Shown here in pieces: positions 25,096-44,786 of a DNA stretch of 64,000 nt; the first letter of the stretch is position 1, and each line of letters opens with the position of its first letter. The stretch lies in contig NC_052474.1 in the NCBI RefSeq assembly GCF_009730915.1, forward strand, positions 4,065,501 through 4,129,500. The letters run 5' to 3'. This DNA is from Dioscorea cayenensis subsp. rotundata. Taxonomy: Eukaryota > Streptophyta > Magnoliopsida > Dioscoreales > Dioscoreaceae. A program made the translations under genes and the position numbers. A model generated the notes under the pieces. It was given only the letters and a program-made list of their open reading frames with translations. It was not told where the DNA came from and searched no databases.

Positions 25096-27910
25096 ATGGC
25101 CACCGACCTCAAGAACCGTAAGTATCTTATCCTCTTATCTTTCATAATCTTCTTCTTCTTCTTCTTCTTCTTCTCATGTATTGAGCTCGATCTGAATGAT
25201 GTATTAATGTAGGTACAGCGATTTTGGTGGCCTTGACGCTGGTTCTTGGGAGTTGGTGCTACACGGAGTACATTCGCCCGCCTCCGCCGACTCCATGCGG
25301 GACGGAGGGCGGGCCGCCGGTGACGGCGAGCAGGATTAAACTTAGGGATGGTCGGTTCTTGGCTTACAAGGAGACGGGCGTACAAAGAGATAGGGCGGAG
25401 TTCAAGATCGTCTTCTGTCATGGCTTCCTCAGCAGTAGGCTCTTCAACATCGGCGCCTCTCCGGTAACACCACCCCCACCATGCCCTAATTTTCTCTTCT
25501 TCTTTTCCTTGGCTCAAATGTCACAGACTTTGCTGGATTGAAAGTTTTTGTCTTTCTCTTTTTTATATAAAAAGCATTTTGAAAGTTCTCTCCACTTCTG
25601 ATCATTATTGTGATTTTGTTGTAGCTACGAAACGAAAGGGATGTGATTTAAATTTTTTCAATATTAATCATATTTTTTTTTATATAAAAATTTGAATGTC
25701 CTTTTCATTTTTTTATTTTATTTTTTTTTTTATATATGAATATATTTCCACTCTTTTCCAAGTTTTCTTTACGTCTTCCTCAATCTATTTGTTTATTTAC
25801 ATCAGAAGAAGAAAATTTTAAATGGAAGTAGGTGAAAAATCATTGTTAGGTAGTTGGAAGAAAGTTATAAAATGATTTTGTTTTAATTATATTGAAATTT
25901 CTTAAGTTTTTATTTATTTTAAGTCCAAATCATTTTGATAAAAGTATTATCACATTCTTGTTGAAAGTGATTGCAACAGGCTTTGTTCCACTAAGGCCAA
26001 AATTATGTACAATTTATTGAGGGACTATTTTTTTTTCATTTTATTGAATTCAAAGCAACATAGTAAACTAAAAGCGTTTGAAAATGATTTGTTATAACAT
26101 TTTCTTTTAAAAAAAATGGGTAAATCATATTTATTAAAAAAAAAATACTACAAGTCTACATCAATGGACAAAAGGACAAACAGCAACCCACTAGAAAAAA
26201 ATATATATATACTTACAAAAATGGACAAAAGGGCAAACAGAGGACGAAGAACTAACAACCCCTAGATATAGGCAACTACACAATAAGCTTGACCCATTTA
26301 AAAAAAAGGAAAAAGACTAAATGAATTCTTGATTATGGTGCATGATATGTTGAATTCTAGCTTTTTTTGAACTGTGTTGTAACTTCCAGAGTTGTATGAA
26401 AAACAGTACTATTATGATGATGCAGGAATTAATGGAAGAGTTGGGAGTTTACATAGTGAGTTATGACCGAGCTGGACATGGTGAGAGTGATCCAAACCCA
26501 AAGAGATCACTGAAGAGTGAGGCATCAGACATTGAAGAACTTGCTGATGCTTTGAACCTGGGACCTCGGTTTTATGTTGTTGGATATTCACTTGGAGGCC
26601 ATGCCATTTGGGCATCCATTAAGTACATTCCAGGAAGGTAATTAAGCATGCTTTCTTCATCATAAAAATAATGGTTAATATATGATCAAGGATTATTGCT
26701 AGTTAGTAATAAATATGTTTGATCTTTTCACTAGTTGATGTATTAAAAAGGCACATGTAGTTCTTTGTATGTTTGTTAGTAGTCAAATGTTAAAACTGGT
26801 TTGATCTTTTCATTTAATTTTTTATGACGGACAATAGTACTTGCACATACAACGACTAGAATAGTTAAAGCATTAGAAGCCATTTATTTCTGTGTTTGTT
26901 TGTTAGTTGTTGAAAGTTAGAACTTGTTGGCAACTAAGAACTTTTCATGTGATAGTAGTTATGACAGGCAATGCATGGTGTTTGTTTGTACAAGACAAGG
27001 TCACTGAATATAGTATACTTTCCAAATGATCAATGGACATTAATTTTCATTTCCTTATCACCATCATTCGGAAACTTTATTTGGTAAATATATTTTATAT
27101 AAATAGTACTGCACTTCCAAGACTACATTACTTCTTCCAACCAGCTATATTACATTTAATTAATGACATTTCTCCTCACTAGAAGAGGAAGTTGTGATAA
27201 CACATATACATACATACATACATACATACTGTAACAATTCAATCAAATGTGATGGAAATGCGATGTTTTTGTAGACTGGCTGGAGCTGCATTTCTTGCTC
27301 CGGTGATTAACTATTGGTGGCCAGGGTTCCCAAAGAATTTGTCAAGTGAGGCGTACAACAAACAGGTATTAGGAGATCAATGGGCACTTGGAGTAGCACA
27401 CTATGCCCCTTGGTTGCTCCACTGGTGGATGAATCAATCCTGGTTACCCACCTCAACAGTCATCAAAGGCACCACCTTCCTTCCCAACCAATTAGATGCT
27501 CGCATGCGTGACTTTGCCAGAACATCCGGAATAGCAGAAGAGGTTTGTCCTGCAAACCAATTTTATACGTGTAATTTTTATTTTATTTTATCTATTTGTT
27601 TATCTTTTTGTAGAGAATGAAATTGGCGACACAACAAGGTGCACAAGAGTCATTGTATAGAGACATGGCAGTGATGTTTGGAAAGTGGGAGTTTGACCCA
27701 ATGGATCTATTGCAACCATCTTTTCCGGTTCATTTGTGGCAAGGTGATGAAGATGGACTTGTGCCGGTCACACTGCAGCGATACATCTGTAGCCGTCTTC
27801 CTTGGATCGACTACCATGAGCTCTCTGAGACCGGGCATTACTATTTTGGTATGCCTGGCTTTGCCGATATTCTTCTAAAGACCCTGCTGGTGCAAACCTC
27901 TTCATTTTAG
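25096..27910 (+). CDS. Membrane-anchored alpha/beta hydrolase
   Basis: Five coding exons: 25096-25117, 25213-25463, 26426-26637, 27275-27542 and 27614-27910 (349 aa). The alpha/beta hydrolase fold is clear. The oxyanion motif HGF is at about residues 77-79, and YDRAGHGESD follows at 104-113. The nucleophile elbow GYSLGGH has Ser146. GDEDGLVP carries the probable acid Asp298, and ETGHYYF carries His326. So the triad Ser-Asp-His is complete. Residues 8-24 (TAILVALTLVLGSWCY) form an N-terminal hydrophobic anchor, suggesting a single-pass membrane or secretory protein. The substrate is unknown; plant relatives are annotated only as esterase/lipase-like hydrolases. The first exon encodes only seven full codons; its start was chosen because it gives the anchor and a consistent frame across all junctions. 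Confidence 0.92.
27206..27228. repeat. ACAT tetranucleotide microsatellite
   Basis: Short run of ATAC/ACAT units in the third intron of the hydrolase gene. Confidence 0.85.
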
Positions 27911-28727
27911 GGATCATAGTGCCAGCCAGCGCTTAGAGATCCGAGATATTTATGCTCCATTCTCGTTTCCATGTCACTAGGCTGTTGTTTGAGAACATAT
28001 CTGGATTTGTTTTCCTACAGAGCGTGCACACTAGCTTTATCAGATCTTGGAAATTGAAATTTTCACTAATAAGATATATTGTCAAAATAAAAAGTGTTTT
28101 GACTAATGCCTATAATCAATCACTAGACGGAATCAAGATCAACTTGTCCTACAACAACACATTGAGATAATACAGAGATTTAGTGTGTGAGTTTTGATGT
28201 AGATGAATAATTTGTAAACATTAAATACCAAACAAAACTAATTTATATGCAACCAATTCGCATTAGACACCCACACCGCACAAGCTCCATAAGCTCTTCT
28301 TGCAATTATACAGGCGGTTGAACCAAAAAGGCAACATAAATCTGTAAGAAGATTCATCATGGAAGAGAACAATGCTCATAACGCTGCACAGACACCACCT
28401 AAACAACTCATTTAGAAGTATAGCATCATAACACACCACACTTAATTGTTTGAATGACTAACACTGGAAACCCGGTTATGAAATACTTGACCAACAGACA
28501 ACAAACATCATATCCTTATTTTATTATAATTACACAACAAATACAAAAGCAAGCAACATTATGTAATTTGTCACCAAATACTTTCTATAGGATAGGGATC
28601 AAACAAACCTTATGAACAAAGAGAGCTAAAGCTAAAATAAAATGCAGGCACCTCTCATTAAGGCACACCTCCAAGTCCACAACTGATACAAGCACACGCG
28701 GCGTGCCTCATCGTGAAGAAATTCTCT
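27911..28727. other. Convergent 3' region of hydrolase and RING genes
   Basis: The two genes face each other. The stretch must contain both 3' ends. The 72-codon frame at 27952-28170 has no recognisable feature and is taken as chance. Confidence 0.55.
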
Positions 28728-31700
28728 TTACACCTCCTCCCTTCCATGGTTGCTGCTCTTTATTATGTTGTATTTGCAGAGGGGGCAGGTGGCATTGATG
28801 TATAACCACTTGTCAATGCAAGCACAGTGGAAATGATGCCTGCATGGAAGCTCTCGCAGTTCCACCCCATCATCATATGTTGAAAGACAAATGCAGCATT
28901 CCTGCTCATAACAAAATCAATGTTGAATATAAGCATGACTACCTATAAGTCCTGTCATGTCATGCATGTTTCTATAAAAAGTGTATACTAAAGAACACAA
29001 GCATATTATAACCAAAACAATGCAGCAAAAATTGACAGAGCGGCAAATGAACAATTCGCATGTCACCTTTAGTTATAAGCAGAGAAAAGAAATAGTGGCA
29101 GTTGACTTTGTTATTCAAAGAAAAGTGAATATGAAGTAGCATGCAAGGTTGTCAAAGACAAATGCAAATGGTGCGCAAAATCCTCACGCCCAAAATAAAA
29201 CAACCTACTTCGACCTACTACCCAAGAGAGAAAACAGTTATCGAGTCTAAGCAGGCAACTTACAGCATCTTCAGCCGAAAGAGCATGTTCATTAGTAGAA
29301 TCACTGGCGGACTCGGTCATTATTCCACCAAAGGGTCCAGATGTCTCAGCTCCAAGCTTCTCAGAGCTTCCAATTCTTCGGAATTTGAATTTTGGTAGTT
29401 GACGAATGTCCTCATCAGATGCTCCTTCCTGCTTTAGGAGATCAAGCAAAAACAAACATTTTAGTTTAGCATAAATTTCCGATTGAAATAAAAAAAAGAA
29501 TGATAGTCAAAAGACCTTCTGCATTGCAGAATTGAATGTCACTTCAATATCAGTACAAGCAAAAGTTAATGATTAAATGTGCTCCAACATTTTGACATGT
29601 CACATCAGCATTAACTACTAGAAATTGGAAAAAAGATCACTTAAAAAAAAAAAAGAAAAAAGAAAAGAAATGAAAGACCATAAACAAACAAGTTTAATAT
29701 ACTCCATCAAAACTTGTACATGAAGAACAACAAATCTTATGTATGCAGTTAACTAAGAAAGTTTATGAATGCAGTTAGGAACACTTCTAAATAAAATCCA
29801 TATAGGAAGTTCAACACACACACGCACACAAAATCACAAATATGAATGTATATAACCCTAACTACTTCTCCATCTGTAAGGTAGCAAAGCAAATTGTGCA
29901 TGGGAATTATATTCTCAAGAGCGAAAAGGTAGTTAAAAACAAAAATCCTCAGTTTAGGCATCAAAAACTAGCTAACAAGCAAAATCTATAGAAAAATGTC
30001 ATTTCCAATAATTTGCTGCCAATAAGCAAAATAACATAACGCATTACACATTGACTACCAAAACAAATTCTGATGCTCCATCATAAGAATCTCTGATGAC
30101 CTCTTCAACAAGCTGCCACCAGACATTTGGTTCTTGGAACATGAAAATTTCCCAAATTCTTTAAAAAAAAATAGTGGGATACTGAAGACTACAATCTTAC
30201 AGTAAGTGTTTTTCGTGCAAAAATATAATCCTAACATAGTTCACAATTAATTTCAACCCAATAACAAAAGATATAATTGCTGTTGCTTATCATTGTCAAG
30301 AACAGTAACAATGGCAAAACTAAGTAAACATCAGATCAAATAATAAAACTTTAAGGAACAAGTCAACAGGAATAATAAATTAAGAGCATAATTAGTTCCA
30401 ATTGTCATCTATAACTATTGAGTGGAGCAATCAAGGTCATTTACCTGATCAGCAACTGCATATAGAATTGCGATGATACAGGGTAGACAGCAGCAAACAG
30501 CAATACCAATTACGCAAGCCAGAGCAACACAGAAAACGACAAAGAACACATCAAATGCCAGAAAAACAATGCAAAGCCTGCAAAACACACCAGCTAGGAA
30601 ATATTGATAAATAAATAGAAGTTGGCTCGATCAAAAACAAGATCTAGAAATGTGATGAGTAAACCAGTAAAGTTGGGGCGCATCACGAGTCAATTCTTGG
30701 CCACCAGCTGATACCCAGTAGAAGCCAATAATCCACCATATAAATGAGAACATTGTGTTTGCAGACTCCAAATGTTTTGCAACACTACTGATAAAAAGGT
30801 AAATAAATTAGAATAAAGTCAGCTCATTAAAAAGAAGTTAGAAGGACAATGCTTATTAGAAACACACACACACACACAAAAACGATCAGGCTTGGGGTAG
30901 GAATGACAGAGAATATTAAAAGCTATACAAATGAAAGAGAACATTAATTGATCATAACTGGAAACTAGCACATATTGGCAGGTACAAATACATACATCAT
31001 AAACAATATATACATACACACACACACACATATATATATATATATGTTATTCTGCAAGAAGTAGCTACTAGGTATTTCTAATAAATGACAACTTGCTTAA
31101 GCTAACAATTGCCAGATGGTGCATTGCAGCATAAAATATCCTCTATATATGCATGACAGAGTTCCTGAACAGAAGTAATTTTGTGGTTAAAAGTTGAAGC
31201 CAAACACTTCCCTTGAACCAAGATTGATGCACCAAATACTGCTAAGAGCAGAGCAGATCCGAGCAAGCTAACATCTCCCACAAAAACCCTCTCAAAATGA
31301 TTAAAAAGATAGGGGTCTTTAACAAACTTTGGCAATCCAATATAAATACAAAGGTTTTGATCGGATGCTTTGCTCAAGCTCTAGAGCAGGAGTTGCGACA
31401 GAAAGGTGATTAGAAGATATGCTAAAGAAAGAATTCAAGATGTCAAATGTGAATTTGCTGACAGGAAAGTGTTCTTCAATTGCATGATTTTCCTTGAAAT
31501 TCATTCTAAAATATCACAGAATAAGCACAAACCAAGTTATCTATCCTTAAAAGGAAGGTTATAGAATTACACCAACTTTTTTTTCTCTCTCTTTTTCGTA
31601 GGAGATCATTCAAAAACAGCATAATTGTCATTATTCCATGATCAAATTTACTAAACTCTCACTGTAGCTGGTAAAATAGAGGGATAACAGATGGAAAAAT

Positions 31701-32430
31701 GATGGAAAAGAAGCAATAGAAAATGCATATATGCTTGTTCATTTTTTTCAGCCCATTTTAATTTCTTTGATCAACTAAAATTAAGAACACAAATTTCCCT
31801 CAATCCAAGCACACACTAAATATTTAAGCATAAATAGGGGTCGATAATTGAGGAAAAAACGCAGATATCTCACCTAGTTCTGTCCTCATCTTCACCTTGC
31901 TCATCATCATAACTCTCCGCCTCCTCCACCTCCACGGGAGAACCCGGACTCGAGCTCCCCCGACTCCCACTACCTCCCTCTTCCACAAGGAAACTCGGAT
32001 GCCTCCGCCGGTACTCTATCACCACGCAAACCATATGCAACATGCACTGCAGCGCATACCCTCCGATCCAAAGCCTCAACGGCATCGACGGACTCTCATC
32101 CCGGCTCAAGATCAAAACCCCAACAGCCACCCCAACGAACGCCATATTCCAAAGGATGTCAAGAAAAACAACAGGCTTCGAATATGCCCAATCACTCTGC
32201 CGCTCCTCCAACTGCTCCGCCGCCGTCTCACGCACCAGCATCGACGGTTCCCGCATCATCCGCCGGCTACTCGCACGGCGAAGAAACCTCGCTGCACCCC
32301 GCAAACTAGGTCGCCTCCCGAACCTACGCCCGCCGCGGTCATCACCAGCACCACCCCGCGCGCCTAGCAGCGGTGCCGTGTCGATGGCGCCAACGGCGCC
32401 AATCGAGCTGGGTGGCCTCCCTGTCGCCAT
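28728..32430 (-). CDS. Membrane RING-H2 E3 ubiquitin ligase
   Basis: Coding exons read down the minus strand: 32430-31874, about 30788-30666, 30577-30445, 29428-29264 and 28901-28728 (383 aa). It should transfer ubiquitin from an E2 to substrates at a membrane. The N-terminus is low-complexity and Arg/Gly-rich. Four or five membrane segments follow: about 86-109 ([18 protein letters not shown]), 119-139, 198-215 ([12 protein letters not shown]) and 228-268. A linker ([18 protein letters not shown]) leads to a C-terminal RING-H2 finger: [19 protein letters not shown] and CPLCK. This has the full C3H2C3 ligand set, so it should be active. The layout matches the plant family of At1g12760/At4g11680-type ligases. 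Telo-box AAAACCCTAG (32489-32498) lies in the probable 5' leader. Confidence 0.93.
31021..31044. repeat. CA/TA microsatellite
   Basis: CA repeat followed by TA repeat in the first intron of the RING gene; simple repeat only. Confidence 0.85.
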
Positions 32431-33568
32431 TCCCTGGTCGAAACCACAAGATCGAATCGAGAAGAAGCCTTAGCTCAAGCCATGGTCGAAAACCCTAGCT
32501 CGATCTGAGATCCGGAAGCGGATGGATAGGAACCCTAGGGGGAATCTCGATGCGATGAAAACGAAGCTCGCCCTTCGGATCAGCCCAAAAAAAAGGGCTT
32601 TTTTTTATTTATAGTTTAATTTCCAGTTTTACACAAAGGTCAGAAAAAGGAGAAGAAAGAGTGAGTGATTGAAGATCTGGTGAGGAGAATGAAACACAAA
32701 ACACTCTTTGTAATCCAATGAAAACGTGCAACGTGGCATTTAATGATTTTTATGTATCTTCTTCGCGCGTTAATTAAGATATAAAAAACCATCATAATTA
32801 GTTTGTTGATGTCTTTTTTATCATAATTAATATAATGATAACTTGATTTAATTCTATTTTGCTTTGGAATTACTTAGATATTATTATTATTATTATTATT
32901 ATTATTGAGTTAAGATGGAACAAACCACATTCTCTGCACTTTTTCCAATAGCATATCCAATTAATTTTTCCTTTACTTTCAAGAAACAGTGTAGTAATGC
33001 TACACTGTAAAAAAACTATGCTTCAATAGGCTTTTATATTATCAGTAAATCTATAAATCAGCTTATCTTAATGCATTCATTTTTACTGTTACCCTTTTGA
33101 AAGTTGACCAGAATCCCTTCAATAATAAATGAATAGATAAGGAATGGGACAAAGTTAACAATCATTAATTGAGTGATTCTTCTACAATATAATCTTGATT
33201 TATTTGTCTTCAATATTACTATGATTGATTGGCAATAAAAAACAAACTAGAGGCTTATGACTGAATTTATTATTCTATCACTCTTGAATCTTCTTAATAT
33301 ATATATTAACTATGTCAAAGCTTCTTTGATTTAATTCTGAAGCTAATTAAGTGGGGTACAAAATTCAACACATCTCTCAGTCTCCTCTGGAGCTTCAAGA
33401 TATATAAGAATTCGGTAAGTCTTCAAAATTTCTGCACAACAATTTAATGGACAGTGAAAATTTAGCTAGGAACAACAGCTTTAATTTTCTGTTATAAAAC
33501 ATGACAATATAATTAAATTGAACCAACCTTAGTAAACAAAATGAAAAGGAAAGCATAGGATGAACATA

Positions 33569-33569
33569 T

Positions 33570-33620
<51 letters not shown>
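33569..33620. repeat. CATA/TA compound microsatellite
   Basis: About six CATA units followed by about thirteen TA units, roughly 640 bp before the TFL1-like start codon. Confidence 0.93.
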
Positions 33621-33627
<7 letters not shown>

Positions 33628-33877
33628 TCAATTGGAGAAGAAGAAAAAGAATAAAAGGCTTCTCTCTTATGTCTATGAAGCCTAAATGAAGAGAATATTC
33701 TCCTTTGTATAGATTTGTGAATCTCCAAGGAAGAGTGAACCTTTAACTCTTCTCTTAATTGGTTCCTGAGCCACTAGAAGATTAGATATAGATATATATC
33801 TCTTCTATTTGACTGTCTCAAGCCATTTGACTTATATTTTGAGATAATTTTAATTTCTTCACCTATACATCAAGATT

Positions 33878-34043
33878 GCTGCATTTGAATAAGGTTTCTT
33901 AGTCTGCAAACTTAAAAGAAATGCATGCATTGCATAATTAGCAGACATGATAGGGTTCTTGGGAAGTGTACTTCAAAAGATCAGAGGCATGAAACTTATG
34001 TTCCCAAAGGCTGCATTTGAATGAAGTTTCTTAGTCTGCAAAC
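33878..34043 (+). repeat. 34-bp direct repeat upstream of the TFL1-like gene
   Basis: GCTGCATTTGAAT followed by GTTTCTTAGTCTGCAAAC occurs at 33878-33911 and again at 34010-34043, with two mismatches. The copies start 132 bp apart and the second lies about 205 bp before the start codon. It is a duplicated promoter segment of unknown meaning. Confidence 0.85.
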
Positions 34044-34249
34044 AATTGTGAGTTTGACAAAGCTAAGTAGCCATGCCTTCTAAGACTTCTTTCCATAAAT
34101 GGAAGCCTTATCCATGTTCTAAAGAAAAGCCTCTTTTCATTTTTCCTCTCTTTCTCTCTATATATATATATGTATGTACAAGCATATCAATGGATTTATT
34201 TTCATGAAATACTCTTGAAAACTTTGGTTTTGCTTCATTGTATCTCGTG

Positions 34250-35104
34250 ATGAACAGATCAATAGAACCACTTGTAATTGGGAGAGTGATAGGAGATGTG
34301 TTGCATGAGCTCAATCCAACTGTTAATATGGAGGTTGTTTACAGTTCTGACAAGCGAGTCTTTAATGGCCGTGAACTCATGCCATCTGTTGTTAAGACAA
34401 AACCTCGAGTCGATATCGGAGGTGAAGACATGAGAACTGCTTATACATTGGTGAGTTGAGTTGAAGCTAGAGTTGCACCTTTTATATATATATATATACA
34501 CACACACACATGCATATATATCTTATAACATTTCAGAGATTATTAATTATTTTGTCATAACTTATGGTGGATGTATGTGTTTGTAGATCATGACAGACCC
34601 TGATGCACCAAATCCTTGTGATCCACACTTGAGAGAACATCTTCACTGGTTACATTTATATAAATCTTTTTCTTTTTCATGTTGTTAACTTATGATTCAT
34701 TTGAGACTATTGGTTAAATTTCAGGTTAGTTACTGACATTCCAGGAACTACAAATGCCTCTTTTGGTGAGTATTCATATCATGAGATTCAATATATTTAA
34801 AATTAACACATAGAATGTGGCATGCAGCTGATGCAAACAAAATTTAATCCATAAAGTTACAATGTTTGTGACAAACATTAATGCAGGGAGAGAATTAATC
34901 AGTTATGAAGCACCGGAACCTTCCATTGGCATACACAGGTTCATCTTTGTCCTTTTCAAACAGCAAGGAAGGCAAACTGTTGGTTCACCAGGTTCAAGAC
35001 ACCATTTCAACACAGTCAAGTTCTCTGAAGAGAATAGTCTTGGTGTGCCGGTGGCCGCAGTGTACTTCAACTCACAGAGAGAAACAGCATCAAGAAGAAG
35101 ATGA
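34250..35104 (+). CDS. CEN/TFL1-like PEBP protein
   Basis: Exons 34250-34450, 34587-34648, 34725-34765 and 34887-35104 (173 aa). The 62-nt and 41-nt middle exons are the exact sizes kept across the FT/TFL1 family. PEBP proteins of this group bind 14-3-3/FD complexes and control flowering time and meristem fate. The motifs DPDAP and GIHR are present. Residue 85 is His (REHLHW), the TFL1-type state, where FT has Tyr. The C-terminus QRETASRRR is also TFL1-type. The segment-B loop is mixed: GRQTV and PG resemble FT, while residue 140 is His, where FT has Gln and TFL1 has Asp. The start at 34250 gives [11 protein letters not shown], as in the family; an in-frame ATG at 34238 would add four residues. 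Floral repression is likely but not certain, given the loop. Confidence 0.94.
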
Positions 35105-35991
35105 ACGACGAAGACATGCAGCTAGTATAGTGTGTCTATGCATGGTTTGTGATAATCAATTATTATCTATAGTTAGTTGAACTCATGGTATTATTGTTCT
35201 AGCTTGTTGCCATGTCTTTTGTGTTTTACTTTTACATGATTGTTGACCAATGAGAGGAATGGGAATATGATGATTAAAGAGTACAAAGATTCCATGTGTT
35301 TAGTTGGAGAAGAGTGGGACTAATTAAGATGATGCATGCTTTTCAAACTTTGAACTGAAGGGAAAATTTTTATGAGTTCAGAAAACTTAATTCATATTTA
35401 AATTTTGATTTTTAAAATAATAATAATTATTATTATATTAATATTAATATTATTTTTAAAAAAATTAATTATCAAATGAGTGCATACATGCATATACATA
35501 TATATATATATGTAAATGAGAGCCTCAATTAGAGTTCTGTTAGTTTTCAAGTAGTAGCTGAAGTCTCACAGATTTGTTAAACAGGAATACTGAATCAAGC
35601 AATACTAACGAACTGACTGAGGAGTGAGGACGAGAAAATGCGTGATTTCTTTTATTGAAAATTAACTTAAGATTCCATTACAAAACTACAACAACAGTTT
35701 GATGATAATCAGTCCATCCAAGCCGCTCCGTATATATCATGGAATAACTCCATGGCTTACTATTGAAAAGCCACCTGGAAAGTCATCTCTGTGAAGCCTC
35801 CATACCTAAAATCTCCAGCCTTCACTCCCTGTTCTTTCATTGTCCAAAAAGAGTTGATCAGTCTTCAACTACTTAATGGCTCCATACTCTCAGCACGTAT
35901 CATGTATTAGTGCATTATCATCCACTGAAGATTGGTAGCTAACTACCAATTCATGTTGCGGCAACATGAATTCATGCTGCTAACCTTTTAC
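35105..35991. other. Convergent 3' region of TFL1-like and kinase genes
   Basis: Contains both 3' ends. AT-rich, with a TA-rich simple repeat near 35490-35514. No other gene was recognised. Confidence 0.55.
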
Positions 35992-42714
<6,723 letters not shown>

Positions 42715-44786
42715 GGCTCCACCTCTCCAAAACCCAACCCTACCCCTCCCCTTCCTCAACGCTTTCCCACAGACTCAATACCTAGAAATCAAGGCAAGGG
42801 TGCACGAGAGAGAGGAAGAGAGAAAGAGAGGGAGGAACGAAGAACGCCTTCTCTCCTCTCCCTCACCAAAGAACCAAATCCACGAGATTTCAGAGCCTTC
42901 AAGCTCGCCCTTTTCTCTTCTTTTCCTCTTCTTTTTTTTTTTAGCTTTTTTTTCTTTCTATTTCTTTTTTATTTTAATTAATTAAATTATTTTTTCTCGT
43001 TCACCAGTCAAAGCTCGCGAACCACGACCCCAATCATTCCTCCCATGCGGGGTCCGCGACCCGAGGCACGTGGGCCCACATCTGACGGTTGGATGTGGGC
43101 GGTCATTGATCGAACGGTTGGCATCGCTCTGGAGTGAAGTATTGAGGGGGGGACAATGATGTATTTACGGAAATACCCCCGCAGCGGAATATCCGGGGAG
43201 TTGTCTTTATTCCCAGATTGGTCCGTTCTGGTTTTGATTGATTTAAGCGCGCGAAAGAAGCGGTCTTTTGGGGCTTAATTAAGGATGATGCTGGTGTTAA
43301 TTATGATTTGTTATTGGGGATTATTATGGAGTGCTAATTATATTTATTTATCTTTGTTTCTTGATTTTTTTTATTAAATTTCTGATTTTATTATTAATCA
43401 ACCATTGAAGGTAATTAAATATTAATAAATGGCTTATAGTTTAAAAATCAAATGTGAGACATTAAAAAATCTTAAGTTCAAAATTGATAAAAATAGTATT
43501 AACAATTTACCAGTTGTAAATACAAACTCATACCCTAAATCACTTTTTCATGACTCCCTTAACACATAGATTATCCATGTTTTATATAAGAAAAAAATTG
43601 AAGCTAATTAGTAAACATGTTAGGGATTAATTAATTGCCCTTTTACTTTGGTTGATAAGTCTCACATCTCATGTGAGGTGACTTATTGACTCGAATAAAA
43701 GTGAAAGAATTATAGCAATGGAAAAAATAATTTGAAAGATGTCCACTTTAAATAAAATCATTGGTGACACATGTTGATTGATGAAGAAATCTCAATTTAT
43801 ATTCTTTGGCTTACCATTGTTTGTTTGTCTGACAATATAAATTTGATATTTTTTTTTTCATTAATTGAGACATTGTAATCACCATCTTACCAAATGAAAA
43901 TTTGGTATCACAGTGTTCATCCTGATTCTTCAATAGATATTACCTTTTATCACTTGAGGAATTCACTTGGATAAATAGTTCATTTTTCATCGCTCAAAGA
44001 CCTACTTAAGTTATGTAATTTTTTTTTCATTTTTTATAAGAATTGAGTATATAACCTAATATATATGAGAAAAATTGAGTTAAAGACAAAAAAAAAAAAC
44101 ATAATTAGAATATACCATAGCCACATGAGATGGTTAGGCCTCTTTTCATTCAAAAGATGGTGAAAGAAAGTAACAAAATGTGGTGTTAAACAAACAACTT
44201 AACTTTCATGAAATCACATCCACACAATACCATTAAATCATGCAACGAATCCGTCACTTCTGAAAGGTCATATAATGTTAGAAAGGTAAACAAGAATATG
44301 ATTAACAATTTTAGAATAAAAACCTTATGAAAGTTTTTTCTAAGTTAAATTTGTTTTTTTTTTAATGAACTGAATTATGTAAGTCCAAAAATCTTGATAA
44401 AAAAAATTAATTAGCTTAGCTTGGTTATAAAATTTATTAACTATATCCAACCTAATTATCGGCAATTTACTACTACACCGATATAAGATTAAAAATTGCA
44501 TGTATTTCTTTATTTCAGTTTTGTTAATGCAATAATGGCATCCTAATCTCCCGAAATCAACTTTGTATAACTGCCTGATTTAGGCTTTTGGTATGATTTA
44601 GAAATTTCATGGTTATGTTTGGGTTAGGCCATCCTCCAACCAACTTTTTATTATATATTTATCAGTTAATCAATTACATTGAGATATAAAAATCACCAAA
44701 CTAATGTACATTCATAATCAATTTTAACAAATATGTATGTTTGATTTTATAATGTTTATTTGAGTTATTATCAATTAATATATATA
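42715..44786. other. Kinase gene promoter side and AT-rich intergenic DNA
   Basis: 42715-42900 is the probable 5' leader (purine-rich AGAGAGGAAG tracts, and T-runs near 42930). 43010-43270 is GC-richer with GGCACGTGGGCCC (a G-box core CACGTG at 43067-43072 next to a Site II motif), likely promoter. From 43300 on the sequence is AT-rich with nothing recognisable. The plus-strand frames overlapping 42605-42985 are shadows of GC-rich antisense sequence. Confidence 0.55.

Larger units (their letters stand above)
32431..34249. other. Shared upstream region of the RING and TFL1-like genes
   Basis: The two genes diverge from here, about 1.8 kb apart. The 200 bp beside the RING gene is moderately GC-rich with telo-box motifs. 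The rest is AT-rich with microsatellites (ATT at 32880-32906; CATA then TA at 33569-33620) and a 34-bp direct duplication. The small frames overlapping 33395-33728 come from the microsatellite and are not genes. Confidence 0.6.
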
